Below are positions 5,684 through 12,864 of a stretch of 26,449 nt of DNA, piece by piece; within the stretch, counting starts at the first letter, position 1, and each line of letters begins with the position of its first letter. Under the pieces are notes generated by a model. That model made no database searches, was not told the DNA's origin, and was given only the letters and a program-made list of their open reading frames with translations. The translations under genes were made by a program, and so were the position numbers. The stretch is taken from assembly GCA_964352715.1 (NCBI GenBank), contig CAYGSU010000059.1:1-26449 (forward strand), read 5' to 3'. Origin of the DNA: JAVKBW01 sp964352715 (GTDB lineage: Bacteria > Pseudomonadota > Alphaproteobacteria > UBA8366 > Aestuariispiraceae).

Positions 5684-6022
5684 ACTGCGCATTCCTTGGA
5701 TACTAGACGATTCCCGTTCGCCGATCCGGTTGCGCGTGGCTATTCCTGGCTGGAAAGCGGGCGATATCCGGAAATCGGCGCAAGTCCGACACACCGAAAG
5801 CGACGCAACAGCGTCGTTCGGCAGATGGGTCGTCGTCGCAGTCCGGATAACATCGCGTACAGTACTCGCTGGTTGATCAGAACCGCCATCTTTTCCAAAT
5901 TCGCAAAATTATCAACCAAAATTCATCACAAGTGTTCAATTAACGATGGCCAGCCTATGGCGTGAACCGGGCAAAGGGTTAAATTGTCACGTACCGAGCA
6001 AGGCAAGAAAGGACAGTATCCG
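5684..6022. other. 339-base intergenic region between divergent GNAT and ynjB genes
   Basis: No gene seen. The GNAT side (5700-5870) is GC-rich and holds the inverted repeats described for 5719-5821. The ynjB side (about 5885-5945) is AT-rich (AAATTCGCAAAATTATC and onward) and is the likely promoter region of ynjB, but I cannot pick a convincing -35/-10 pair. The ynjB ribosome binding site AAAGGA lies at about 6008-6013. Confidence 0.5.
5719..5821. other. candidate structured RNA or cis-regulatory element
   Basis: Three helices can form. The outer helix pairs CGCCGATCCGG (5719-5729) with CCGG-AA-ATCGGCG (5768-5780), 11 bp with an AA bulge. Inside it GCT-A-TTCC (5739-5746) pairs with GGAA-AGC (5752-5758), 7 bp with one bulged A and a 5-base loop. 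Next to it CCGAA-AG-CGACGC (5794-5806) pairs with GCGTCG-TTCGG (5811-5821), 11 bp with an AG bulge and an AACA loop. Strand is undecided: it could be the GNAT leader, the distal part of a ynjB leader or a small RNA. It matches no riboswitch class I could confirm. Confidence 0.35.
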
Positions 6023-7243
6023 ATGCGGTTTCCCCTGCAAATCCTGGCGCGAATTTTCGCAACGGGCCTGTTGTTGGCCAGCCTGATGGCGGCTGGGCCA
6101 CTGCGCGCCGACACGGCTGAATGGCAGGACATTCTGGATGCCGCAAAAGGCCAGACCGTTTACTGGAACGCGTGGGGCGGCGGCGATGTCTACAACGACT
6201 ATATCGCCTGGGTCGCGGAGCGCGTTTCCGCAGAATATGGCGTATCGGTTCAGCATGTGAAGCTGTCAGACACGGCGGAAGCCGTCCGCAAGGTTCTGGC
6301 CGAACGAACCGCAGGCCGGATTACCGACGGGTCTGTCGACCTGATCTGGATAAACGGTGAGAACTTCAAGGCGATGAAGGACAATGCCCTTCTATACGGA
6401 CCGGTTACCGACAAGCTGCCGAATTTCCAACTGGTCGATACCGAAGCCCTTCCGGCCACGGTGCTTGATTTCACGGTCCCGACTGACGGGCTGGAATCAC
6501 CCTGGGGTCAGGCCAAGCTGGTTTTCATCCACGATATGGCCACCTTGCCGGAACCTCCGAAATCCATTGACGCCATTCTGGCCCATGCGAAGGAAAATCC
6601 GGGCCGCATCACCTACCCCGCTCCGCCCGATTTTACCGGCACCACATTTCTGAAACAGGTTTTGTACAGCAAGGTTGCAGATCCGTCGGTTCTGCTGCGG
6701 CCGGCCGACGACAATTTCGACGCCGTAACCGCTCCGATCTGGCACTATCTTGATGAGATCACGCCGGTTTTGTGGCGCAACGGAACCGACTATCCGAAAA
6801 CCGGAACCGCCCTGGTGCAACTGCTGGATGACGGTGAAATCGACCTCGCCTTTTCCTTCGTCGTTGGCGAGGCCTCTACCGCCATCACTGAAGGCAGGCT
6901 TCCGGAAACCGCCCGGAGCTATGTGCTCGACGGTGGCACCATCGGCAATGTTCATTTCGTCGCCATTCCCTTCAATGCATCGGCCAAGGAAGGCGCGATG
7001 GTGGTCGCAAATTTCCTGCTGTCACCCGAAGCGCAGGCACACAAGCTGTCGCCGGCTGTCTGGGGTGAACCCACCGTCCTGTCGCTTGACCGGCTGAGCC
7101 CGGCGGACCGCGCCCTGTTCGATGCCGTGCCGACCCATGAAGCGACGCTGGGACCGGAAGATCTAGGCGTCACCCTGCCGGAACCGCATCCAAGCTGGAT
7201 GACACGGATCGAGGAAGCATGGCTGCGCCGGTATGGTAGCTGA
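6023..7243 (+). CDS. ynjB: YnjB-type ABC transporter substrate-binding protein
   Basis: A 406-residue periplasmic solute-binding protein. Residues 1-29 are a signal peptide with a hydrophobic core (IFATGLLLASLMAAG) and likely cleavage after LRA. The mature part opens with QTVYWNAWGGGDVYNDYIAWVAE, followed by VDLIWINGENFKAMKDNALLYGP and VANFLLSPEAQAHKL, typical of the YnjB branch of class 2 binding proteins. The ligand is not established; subsystem annotations have suggested thiamine, without firm proof. The ATG at 6023 follows AAAGGA at about 9-base spacing and was preferred to a TTG at 5984 because the signal peptide starts here. It is first gene of ynjBCD; the gap to ynjC is 43 bases. Confidence 0.88.
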   Translation: MRFPLQILARIFATGLLLASLMAAGPLRADTAEWQDILDAAKGQTVYWNAWGGGDVYNDYIAWVAERVSAEYGVSVQHVKLSDTAEAVRKVLAERTAGRITDGSVDLIWINGENFKAMKDNALLYGPVTDKLPNFQLVDTEALPATVLDFTVPTDGLESPWGQAKLVFIHDMATLPEPPKSIDAILAHAKENPGRITYPAPPDFTGTTFLKQVLYSKVADPSVLLRPADDNFDAVTAPIWHYLDEITPVLWRNGTDYPKTGTALVQLLDDGEIDLAFSFVVGEASTAITEGRLPETARSYVLDGGTIGNVHFVAIPFNASAKEGAMVVANFLLSPEAQAHKLSPAVWGEPTVLSLDRLSPADRALFDAVPTHEATLGPEDLGVTLPEPHPSWMTRIEEAWLRRYGS

Positions 7244-7286
7244 CACCGGCCGCCGAACCTGTTCCGGACAATAGGATACCGATGCC

Positions 7287-8990
7287 GTGACCGCCGGACG
7301 CCAAGGTCTGATAGCCTGGATACCGGCGTTTACGCTGCTGCTGTTTCTGGCGCCGGTCACTGCCGGAATCGCCGGAACGGCCCTACCTGCTTTCGGCTAT
7401 CTTCCGGCCGTCGGCGGTGACGCTTTTTCCTTAAGCGGCTGGGCGATGCTGCTGGCCTACCCTGGCGTCGGCGGGTCGGTTGCGTTGACGATCTTCACCG
7501 GTTTTGCGGCGACCGCGCTGTCACTGTTTCTCGTTATCCTGTTCACCGCTGCCTGCCACGGCACACGGGCGTTCGGCATTGTCCGTCGGCTGCTGTCGCC
7601 GCTTCTGTCGGTGCCGCATGCGGCGATCGCCATCGGGCTCGCCTTCTTTCTTGCACCCAGTGGCTGGATGCTGCGGCTCGCCTCGCCCTGGGCGACCGGG
7701 TTCGAGCGGCCGCCTGACCTATCCCTTTCACCTGACCCTTACGGCCTGACACTTGTCATCGCCCTTGTCATCAAGGAGACCCCTTTTTTGTTCCTGATGC
7801 TGCTGGCGGCGCTGTCGCAGATCAACGAACGGCAGACGCTGGCGGTGGCGCGCAGCATGGGGTACGCGCCCGCGACCGCGTGGCTGAAAACGGTATTCCC
7901 GCAGGTCTATTCGCTGGTCAGATTGCCGGTCTATGCGGTGCTGGCCTATTCGCTGTCCGTCGTCGACATGGCGGCTATTCTGACCCCGGCCACCAGCCCG
8001 ACCCTGGCGTTGCTTGTGCTGCGCTGGTTCAACGACCCCGACCTCGCCTATCAGTTTGTGGCGGCGGCCGGATCAATCCTGCAATTGGCAATCGTTATCA
8101 CAGCGCTGTTTGTCTGGCGGATCGGCGAAAAAGCTGTATCCGGGCTGGCGCGGGGCTGGGTCTCGGGCGGAAATCGTCATACTGGCGGGGCAGGCCTGAA
8201 ACCCACTTCGCTTACCGCCATTATCATTCTCTTCGGCCTTGGTGCTGCGGGATTGATATCGATGGCGCTGTGGTCCATTACCCGGCGCTGGCGGTTTCCG
8301 GACGCGTTGCCCTCGGACTGGACGATTACGAACTGGACTGAAAATACGCGCACCATCGAAGACCCGTTGTTTGTAACCCTGACCATCGGCGTTGCATCGG
8401 TCGCCATCGCTGTCTGTCTGGTCGTCGGCTGCCTGGAAAACGAACAGCGGAACGGCCGGCGCTTGTCCGCGCGGGGCCTGTGGCTTCTGTATATTCCGCT
8501 GATCGTGCCGCAGATTGCCTTTCTTTTCGGACTTCAGGTGCTGATCACGTTCGTCGGGATAGAAGGGTCATGGCTGGCGCTGATCTGGAGCCACCTTCTG
8601 TTCGTTCTGCCGTATGTTTTCCTGTCTTTGGGTGACACCTACAGGGCGCTGGATAATCGCTACGCGCGCACCGCCCTGTGTCTGGGCGCATCCGCACCGT
8701 CAGTTTTCTGGCGAATAAAGCTGCCGCTTCTGCTGCGACCCATCCTGACCGCGGCCGCTGTCGGTTTCGCGGTCAGCGTCAGCCAGTATCTGCCGACCGT
8801 GTTTGCCGGCGGTGGGCGCATGCCAACCCTGACTACCGAGGCTGTTACCCTTTCCGGCGGCGGTGATCGCCGGGTGATCGGGGTTCTGGTCGTGTTACAG
8901 ACGATGCTGCCGTTCGTTGCCTTTCTGCTGGCCTCGGCAGTACCGTCCTGGCTGTTCAGAAACAGACGGCTGATGAAGGTGGCTTCCTGA
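7287..8990 (+). CDS. ynjC: YnjC-type ABC transporter permease (two permease domains fused)
   Basis: A 567-residue inner-membrane permease with about 12 membrane segments. It consists of two fused ABC-2-like importer permease domains, roughly residues 1-280 and 300-567. Each has the cytoplasmic coupling motif with an alanine-arginine-alanine-like centre and a conserved glycine: AVARSMGYAPATAWLKTVFPQV in the first half and ARTALCLGASAPSVFWRIKLPLL in the second. Such fused permeases replace the homodimer or heterodimer of the transporter; E. coli YnjC has the same layout and about the same length (roughly 510). The start is GTG at 7287, about 10 bases after AGGA; the nearby ATG at 7282 is out of frame and meets a stop at once. 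The stop TGA is one base before the ynjD ATG, so translation is coupled. Confidence 0.88.
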   Translation: MTAGRQGLIAWIPAFTLLLFLAPVTAGIAGTALPAFGYLPAVGGDAFSLSGWAMLLAYPGVGGSVALTIFTGFAATALSLFLVILFTAACHGTRAFGIVRRLLSPLLSVPHAAIAIGLAFFLAPSGWMLRLASPWATGFERPPDLSLSPDPYGLTLVIALVIKETPFLFLMLLAALSQINERQTLAVARSMGYAPATAWLKTVFPQVYSLVRLPVYAVLAYSLSVVDMAAILTPATSPTLALLVLRWFNDPDLAYQFVAAAGSILQLAIVITALFVWRIGEKAVSGLARGWVSGGNRHTGGAGLKPTSLTAIIILFGLGAAGLISMALWSITRRWRFPDALPSDWTITNWTENTRTIEDPLFVTLTIGVASVAIAVCLVVGCLENEQRNGRRLSARGLWLLYIPLIVPQIAFLFGLQVLITFVGIEGSWLALIWSHLLFVLPYVFLSLGDTYRALDNRYARTALCLGASAPSVFWRIKLPLLLRPILTAAAVGFAVSVSQYLPTVFAGGGRMPTLTTEAVTLSGGGDRRVIGVLVVLQTMLPFVAFLLASAVPSWLFRNRRLMKVAS

Positions 8991-8991
8991 T

Positions 8992-9633
8992 ATGCCTGAA
9001 AAATCGAAACTCAGGCTTTCGAACGTATCGGCATCCATCGCCGGCAAACGCATCTTCGCGCCGATTTCCGTCGATGTATCCGCCGGCGACATCACAACGC
9101 TGATGGGGCCCAGCGGGTGTGGAAAATCGACGCTGCTCGGCTTCATCTGCGGTACCCTCGACAGGTCCTTCGATACCGAAGGCACAGTTATTCTTGATGA
9201 CGAGGATGTCACCGCCCTGCCACCCGAAAAGCGCGGGATCGGCATTCTGTTTCAGGACGACCTGTTGTTTCCCCATCTCAGTGTTGCGGAAAACCTCGCC
9301 TTCGGGCTACCTAAATCGCTTTCCCGGACGGACCGCATTGCACGGCTGAAGCACGCCCTTGCCGACGCTGATCTGGAAGGATTCGGAAACCGGGACCCCG
9401 GCACATTGTCGGGCGGCCAGCGGGCCCGTATCGCCGTCATGCGAACCCTGCTCGCGCAGCCGCGCGCACTGCTGCTGGATGAACCGTTTTCAAAGTTGGA
9501 CATGGAACTGCGCGACCGTTTCCGGCACTTTGTTTTTGACCACGCCCGCCGGGCCGGCATTCCGACCCTGCTTGTCAGCCACGATCAGGAAGATGCCAAA
9601 GCGGCCGGTGGTCCGGTTCTAACCATAGGGTAA
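8992..9633 (+). CDS. ynjD: YnjD-type ABC transporter ATP-binding protein
   Basis: A 213-residue ATPase that powers the YnjBC importer. All motor motifs are present: Walker A GPSGCGKST at 39-47, Q-loop Gln88 in ILFQDD, signature LSGGQ at 139-143, Walker B ALLLDEP at 159-165, and the H-loop histidine at 197 in LVSHDQEDA. It lacks the C-terminal regulatory domain of sugar and polyamine importer ATPases, as does E. coli YnjD (about 217 residues). The ATG follows one base after the ynjC stop. The transporter set is therefore complete. Substrate unknown. Confidence 0.92.
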   Translation: MPEKSKLRLSNVSASIAGKRIFAPISVDVSAGDITTLMGPSGCGKSTLLGFICGTLDRSFDTEGTVILDDEDVTALPPEKRGIGILFQDDLLFPHLSVAENLAFGLPKSLSRTDRIARLKHALADADLEGFGNRDPGTLSGGQRARIAVMRTLLAQPRALLLDEPFSKLDMELRDRFRHFVFDHARRAGIPTLLVSHDQEDAKAAGGPVLTIG

Positions 9634-9730
9634 AAACGCCGAACCTGTTTTATAGTCTGGACAGCAAGGTAAGGGCTTCTATCATACGGGCACAAACAAA
9701 CGCCGACTGGCGGATAACAGGAAAAGGTCG

Positions 9731-10144
9731 ATGGCCAAGGATTCAGGCGGTCTCTACGAGGCGGAAACCAATGATATCAGGGTGACGGTTCAACCGTTTT
9801 ACCTGGAGGATCAATCGTCGCCAAGCGACGGCCATTTCGTGTGGGCCTACCAGGTACGGATCGAAAACAAGGGAGGGGCAACGGTTCAACTACTGAACCG
9901 GCACTGGCAGATTACCGATGCGCTGGGCCGCAGACAGGAAGTTAAGGGTCCCGGCGTAGTCGGCGAACAGCCTGTGCTTAATCCCGGCGAGCATTTCGAA
10001 TATACAAGCGGCACCCCGCTGCCGACGCCGTCAGGCATCATGGTTGGAACCTATGAAATGGAAGGGGAAAACGGGGCTCATTTTGACGTCCAGATTCCGG
10101 CCTTTTCATTGGACAGTCCTCACCAACCGGTCAATTTGCATTGA
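9731..10144 (+). CDS. apaG: ApaG-domain protein
   Basis: A 137-residue protein of the ApaG family, a single fibronectin-type-III-like beta fold. Recognisable segments are IRVTVQPFYLEDQS, FVWAYQVRIENKG, the family hallmark LLNRHWQITDALGRRQEVKGPGVVGEQPVLNPGE (with the G-x-G-x-x-G-like turn at GPGVVG), and the ending YTSGTPLPTPSGIMVGTYEM. ApaG has been linked to cobalt/magnesium resistance and to diadenosine tetraphosphate levels in enterobacteria, but its biochemical role is unresolved. The ATG at 9731 follows AGGAAAAGG. The gene lies 97 bases after ynjD. A strong hairpin follows its stop, before trkH. Confidence 0.93.
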   Translation: MAKDSGGLYEAETNDIRVTVQPFYLEDQSSPSDGHFVWAYQVRIENKGGATVQLLNRHWQITDALGRRQEVKGPGVVGEQPVLNPGEHFEYTSGTPLPTPSGIMVGTYEMEGENGAHFDVQIPAFSLDSPHQPVNLH

Positions 10145-10145
10145 A

Positions 10146-10189
10146 CCGGGTCGGCAAAGCCTGACAGCTTGCCGCACCTGATGACCCGG
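10146..10189 (+). promoter_or_regulatory. stacked hairpin covering the trkH translation start region
   Basis: CCGGGTC (10146-10152) pairs with GACCCGG (10183-10189). Directly inside it, GGCAA-A-GC (10153-10160) pairs with GCTTGCC (10167-10173), closing a 6-base loop. The fold fills the apaG-trkH gap and ends two bases before the trkH ATG, so it would hide the ribosome entry site. No T-run follows, which argues against a terminator. A regulatory role is inferred. Confidence 0.4.
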
Positions 10190-10191
10190 CA

Positions 10192-11640
10192 ATGACCCAT
10201 TACCGAACCATCTTCTTTGTTCTCGGCATTCTGCTGACCACCCTTGCCGTGGCGAAAATTTTGCCGGTCGCGGTCGATCTGGCCGTCGGCAACAGCGACT
10301 GGGAAGTGTTCGCCGCATCGGCATCCATCACCCTGTTCACCGGTGTCACGCTGATCCTCACCTGCCGCTCCAAATCCAGCCAGCTGAACCTGCGGCAGGC
10401 GTTTCTGCTGACCAGCCTTTCCTGGATCGTTCTGCCGGCTTTCGCTGCCGTTCCGTTCGCGTTTTCAAACCTCGACCTCAGCTACACCGATGCGTTCTTC
10501 GAATCGATGTCCGGCCTGACGACCACCGGATCGACCGTCATCACAGGACTGGATTTCGCTCCACCGGGTATTCTGCTGTGGCGGTCGCTGCTGCAATGGC
10601 TGGGCGGCGTCGGTATCGTCGTGATGGCCGTATCCATTTTGCCGATGTTGCAGATCGGCGGGATGCAGCTTTTCCGGATGGAATTCGCGGAAGGCATCGA
10701 AAAGGCCCTGCCGCGCGCAGCGCAGATCGGCGCCTGGATTTCGGCAATCTATCTTGCGTTGACACTCGCCTGCACCGGCCTGTACTGGGCCAACGGCATG
10801 AACGGCTTCGATGCCATCAACCATGCAATGACGACCGTCGCAACCGGCGGCTATTCCACCCGTGATGCCTCAATGGGCTATTTCAACAGTGCGGGCATGG
10901 ACGTTGTAGCGACCGTTTTCATGATTCTCGGCTCGTTGCCGTTCCTGCTGTATCTGCAGGCGATCCGCGGCCGGCCGATGGCGTTCTGGCGCGACAGTCA
11001 GGTTCGCTGGTTCTTCGGCATCATTCTTTCGGCCATCGCACTGATGGTCTGCTACCTGATATTTACCAAGGACTGGGCGCTGATCCCCGCGCTTCGCTAT
11101 GGCAGTTTCAACGTGACATCGATCATGACCGGCACCGGCTATGCGACAGACGATTTCGGCCTGTGGGGGTCATTCGCCATGCCGATGTTCTTCGCACTGA
11201 TGTTTATCGGCGGCTGCGCCGGATCGACAACCTGCGGGATCAAGATTTTCCGGCTACAGGTGCTGTTCGCGACAGCGCAGGTGCAGATCCGTCATCTGCT
11301 GGTGCCGCATGGCGTGTTCATTGCCTACTACAACGGCAAACCGATTCCGGACACGGTCGAAGAATCAGTCATGAGCTTCTTCTTTCTGTTTGCCTCGATC
11401 TTCGTTCTGCTGGCAATGGCGCTGGGGTTCCTCGGGCTTGATTTTCTGACTGCAATCAGCGGCGCCGCCACCGCGATTTCCAATGTCGGTCCCGGCCTTG
11501 GGGCCATCATCGGACCAGCCGGCAATTTTTCGACCCTGCCAGATCCGGCGAAATGGCTGCTGGCGACGGGCATGTTGCTCGGCCGGCTTGAAATCTTCAC
11601 AATTCTGGTGCTGTTTTCCCGCCGCTTCTGGCGCAACTAG
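10192..11640 (+). CDS. trkH: TrkH-family potassium uptake channel subunit (paralogue 1)
   Basis: A 482-residue inner-membrane K+ translocator with the four-repeat membrane-pore-membrane layout of the SKT superfamily. The selectivity-filter loops are visible: TTTGST around 110-115, ATGGYST at 217-223, TGTGYAT at 313-319 and SNVGPGLG at 430-437, each with the conserved glycine. The third filter has TGTGY instead of the STTGF seen in the neighbouring paralogue. The gating-loop region MFIGGCAGSTTCGIKIFR (337-354) is typical. TrkH works with the cytosolic NAD/ATP-binding subunit TrkA, which is not in this window. The ATG at 10192 has no clear ribosome binding site and sits right behind a strong hairpin. 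argE follows after 25 bases. Confidence 0.92.
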   Translation: MTHYRTIFFVLGILLTTLAVAKILPVAVDLAVGNSDWEVFAASASITLFTGVTLILTCRSKSSQLNLRQAFLLTSLSWIVLPAFAAVPFAFSNLDLSYTDAFFESMSGLTTTGSTVITGLDFAPPGILLWRSLLQWLGGVGIVVMAVSILPMLQIGGMQLFRMEFAEGIEKALPRAAQIGAWISAIYLALTLACTGLYWANGMNGFDAINHAMTTVATGGYSTRDASMGYFNSAGMDVVATVFMILGSLPFLLYLQAIRGRPMAFWRDSQVRWFFGIILSAIALMVCYLIFTKDWALIPALRYGSFNVTSIMTGTGYATDDFGLWGSFAMPMFFALMFIGGCAGSTTCGIKIFRLQVLFATAQVQIRHLLVPHGVFIAYYNGKPIPDTVEESVMSFFFLFASIFVLLAMALGFLGLDFLTAISGAATAISNVGPGLGAIIGPAGNFSTLPDPAKWLLATGMLLGRLEIFTILVLFSRRFWRN

Positions 11641-11665
11641 TCTGTTTCGATAAAGGAACGTCACC

Positions 11666-12826
11666 GTGCCCCATCCCGTAAGTGCTGTTGAAATGCTGGC
11701 CAAGCTGGTCGGGTTCGATACGGTTTCCTCGAAATCCAACATGCAGCTTATCGAGTATGTGAGGTCCTATCTGGCCGATCACGGCGTAGAAGCGACGATT
11801 CTCCCGAACGAGGACGGCACGAAGGCGAATCTTTGGGCCACGATCGGCCCCGCCGAATCCGGCGGCATCGCCCTCAGCGGCCATACGGACGTGGTGCCGG
11901 TTGAAGGCCAGCCGTGGGATACAGACCCCTTCACCCTGGTGGAGAAGGATGGTCGATACTATGGACGCGGCACCTGCGACATGAAGGCCTTTCCGGCCAC
12001 TGCAATGGCGCTGTTGCCGGAAATGCTTGCAAAGCCGCTGCGACGGCCGATCCATTTCGCTTTTTCATATGACGAGGAAATTGGCTGCTACGGCGCAGCC
12101 CGGATGATTCCCGAAATCACAAAGAACCTGCCGCGCCCCTCTGTCGTTATTGTCGGTGAGCCGACCAGCATGAAGGTCGTATCGGCGCATAAAGGCATGT
12201 GGGATTTCGATATCACCGTTACCGGCAAGGAAGTTCATTCCAGCCTGCCGCATCGCGGTGTCAGCGCGGTGATGACCGGTGCACGGCTGATTGCGAAACT
12301 TGATGAAATGGCGAAGGCGCGGGCGGCGGCGGCCGACCCCGACTGCCCGTTCGACCCGCCCTATTCAACAATCCATGTCGGCACGGCGGCGGGCGGCACG
12401 GCGGCCAACATCGTTTCCCGCCGGTTCGATTTCCATGTCGACATCCGCCACCTGCCCGACGAATTTCCGAAAGACATCCAGGATGAGTTCGTCGCCTGGT
12501 ACGAAGCGGAGATCCTGCCGGAAATGCAGGCCGTCGATGCCGGTACCGGGATTGAAATAAGCGAGGCCCATTCCGTGCCCGGCCTCAAGAAGGATACGGA
12601 ATCCGAAGCCGAGCAGTTCGTTCGCCAGATCACGGGCGATAACGGCGTGCACGTGGTTTCCTACGGCACCGAAGCCGGTCAGTTCCAGAACGCCGGTATG
12701 GCGAGCGTTATCTGCGGCCCCGGGTCCATCGAACAGGCTCATCAGCCGAATGAGTATGTGGAAAAAGATCAGGTGCAGGCTTGCGAAAGCTTTCTTCGCA
12801 AGGTCATCGAAAGGTGCCAGGCCTGA
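11666..12826 (+). CDS. argE: acetylornithine deacetylase (M20 family)
   Basis: A 386-residue dinuclear-zinc amidohydrolase that removes the acetyl group from N-acetylornithine in arginine biosynthesis. Metal-site motifs are LSGHTDVVPVEGQPW (His73, Asp75), GRGTCDMKAFPA (Asp105), the catalytic Glu pair in DEEIGCYGA (137-138) and VGEPTSMKVVSAHKG (Glu165). The dimerisation domain occupies about 175-285, and a late histidine in IEQAHQPNEY is the usual last ligand. The length fits ArgE. The start is GTG at 11666, eight bases after AAGGA. It lies between two trkH paralogues with short gaps (25 and 38 bases), so co-transcription with them is likely. A related M20 deacetylase activity cannot be excluded, but ArgE is the best reading. 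Confidence 0.9.
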   Translation: MPHPVSAVEMLAKLVGFDTVSSKSNMQLIEYVRSYLADHGVEATILPNEDGTKANLWATIGPAESGGIALSGHTDVVPVEGQPWDTDPFTLVEKDGRYYGRGTCDMKAFPATAMALLPEMLAKPLRRPIHFAFSYDEEIGCYGAARMIPEITKNLPRPSVVIVGEPTSMKVVSAHKGMWDFDITVTGKEVHSSLPHRGVSAVMTGARLIAKLDEMAKARAAAADPDCPFDPPYSTIHVGTAAGGTAANIVSRRFDFHVDIRHLPDEFPKDIQDEFVAWYEAEILPEMQAVDAGTGIEISEAHSVPGLKKDTESEAEQFVRQITGDNGVHVVSYGTEAGQFQNAGMASVICGPGSIEQAHQPNEYVEKDQVQACESFLRKVIERCQA

Positions 12827-12864
12827 TCGCGGTTTCAGTGCGCCGGGGAAAGGCGTAGGGACGA

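Noticed and set aside
5775..5870. Partial likeness to riboswitch cores: CGGCGCAAGTCCG resembles part of the cobalamin riboswitch, and CCGGATAACATCGCGTA resembles the 3' half of the TPP riboswitch.
   Set aside because: The B12 box (AGCCAGGAGACC-like) and the GCCACTG block are missing downstream of the first. The CTGAGA motif and the pairing needed for the second are missing too. Only fragments match, so I kept the region as an unclassified structured element.
9651..9656. TATAGT as -10 of an apaG promoter.
   Set aside because: No acceptable -35 sequence lies 16-18 bases upstream.
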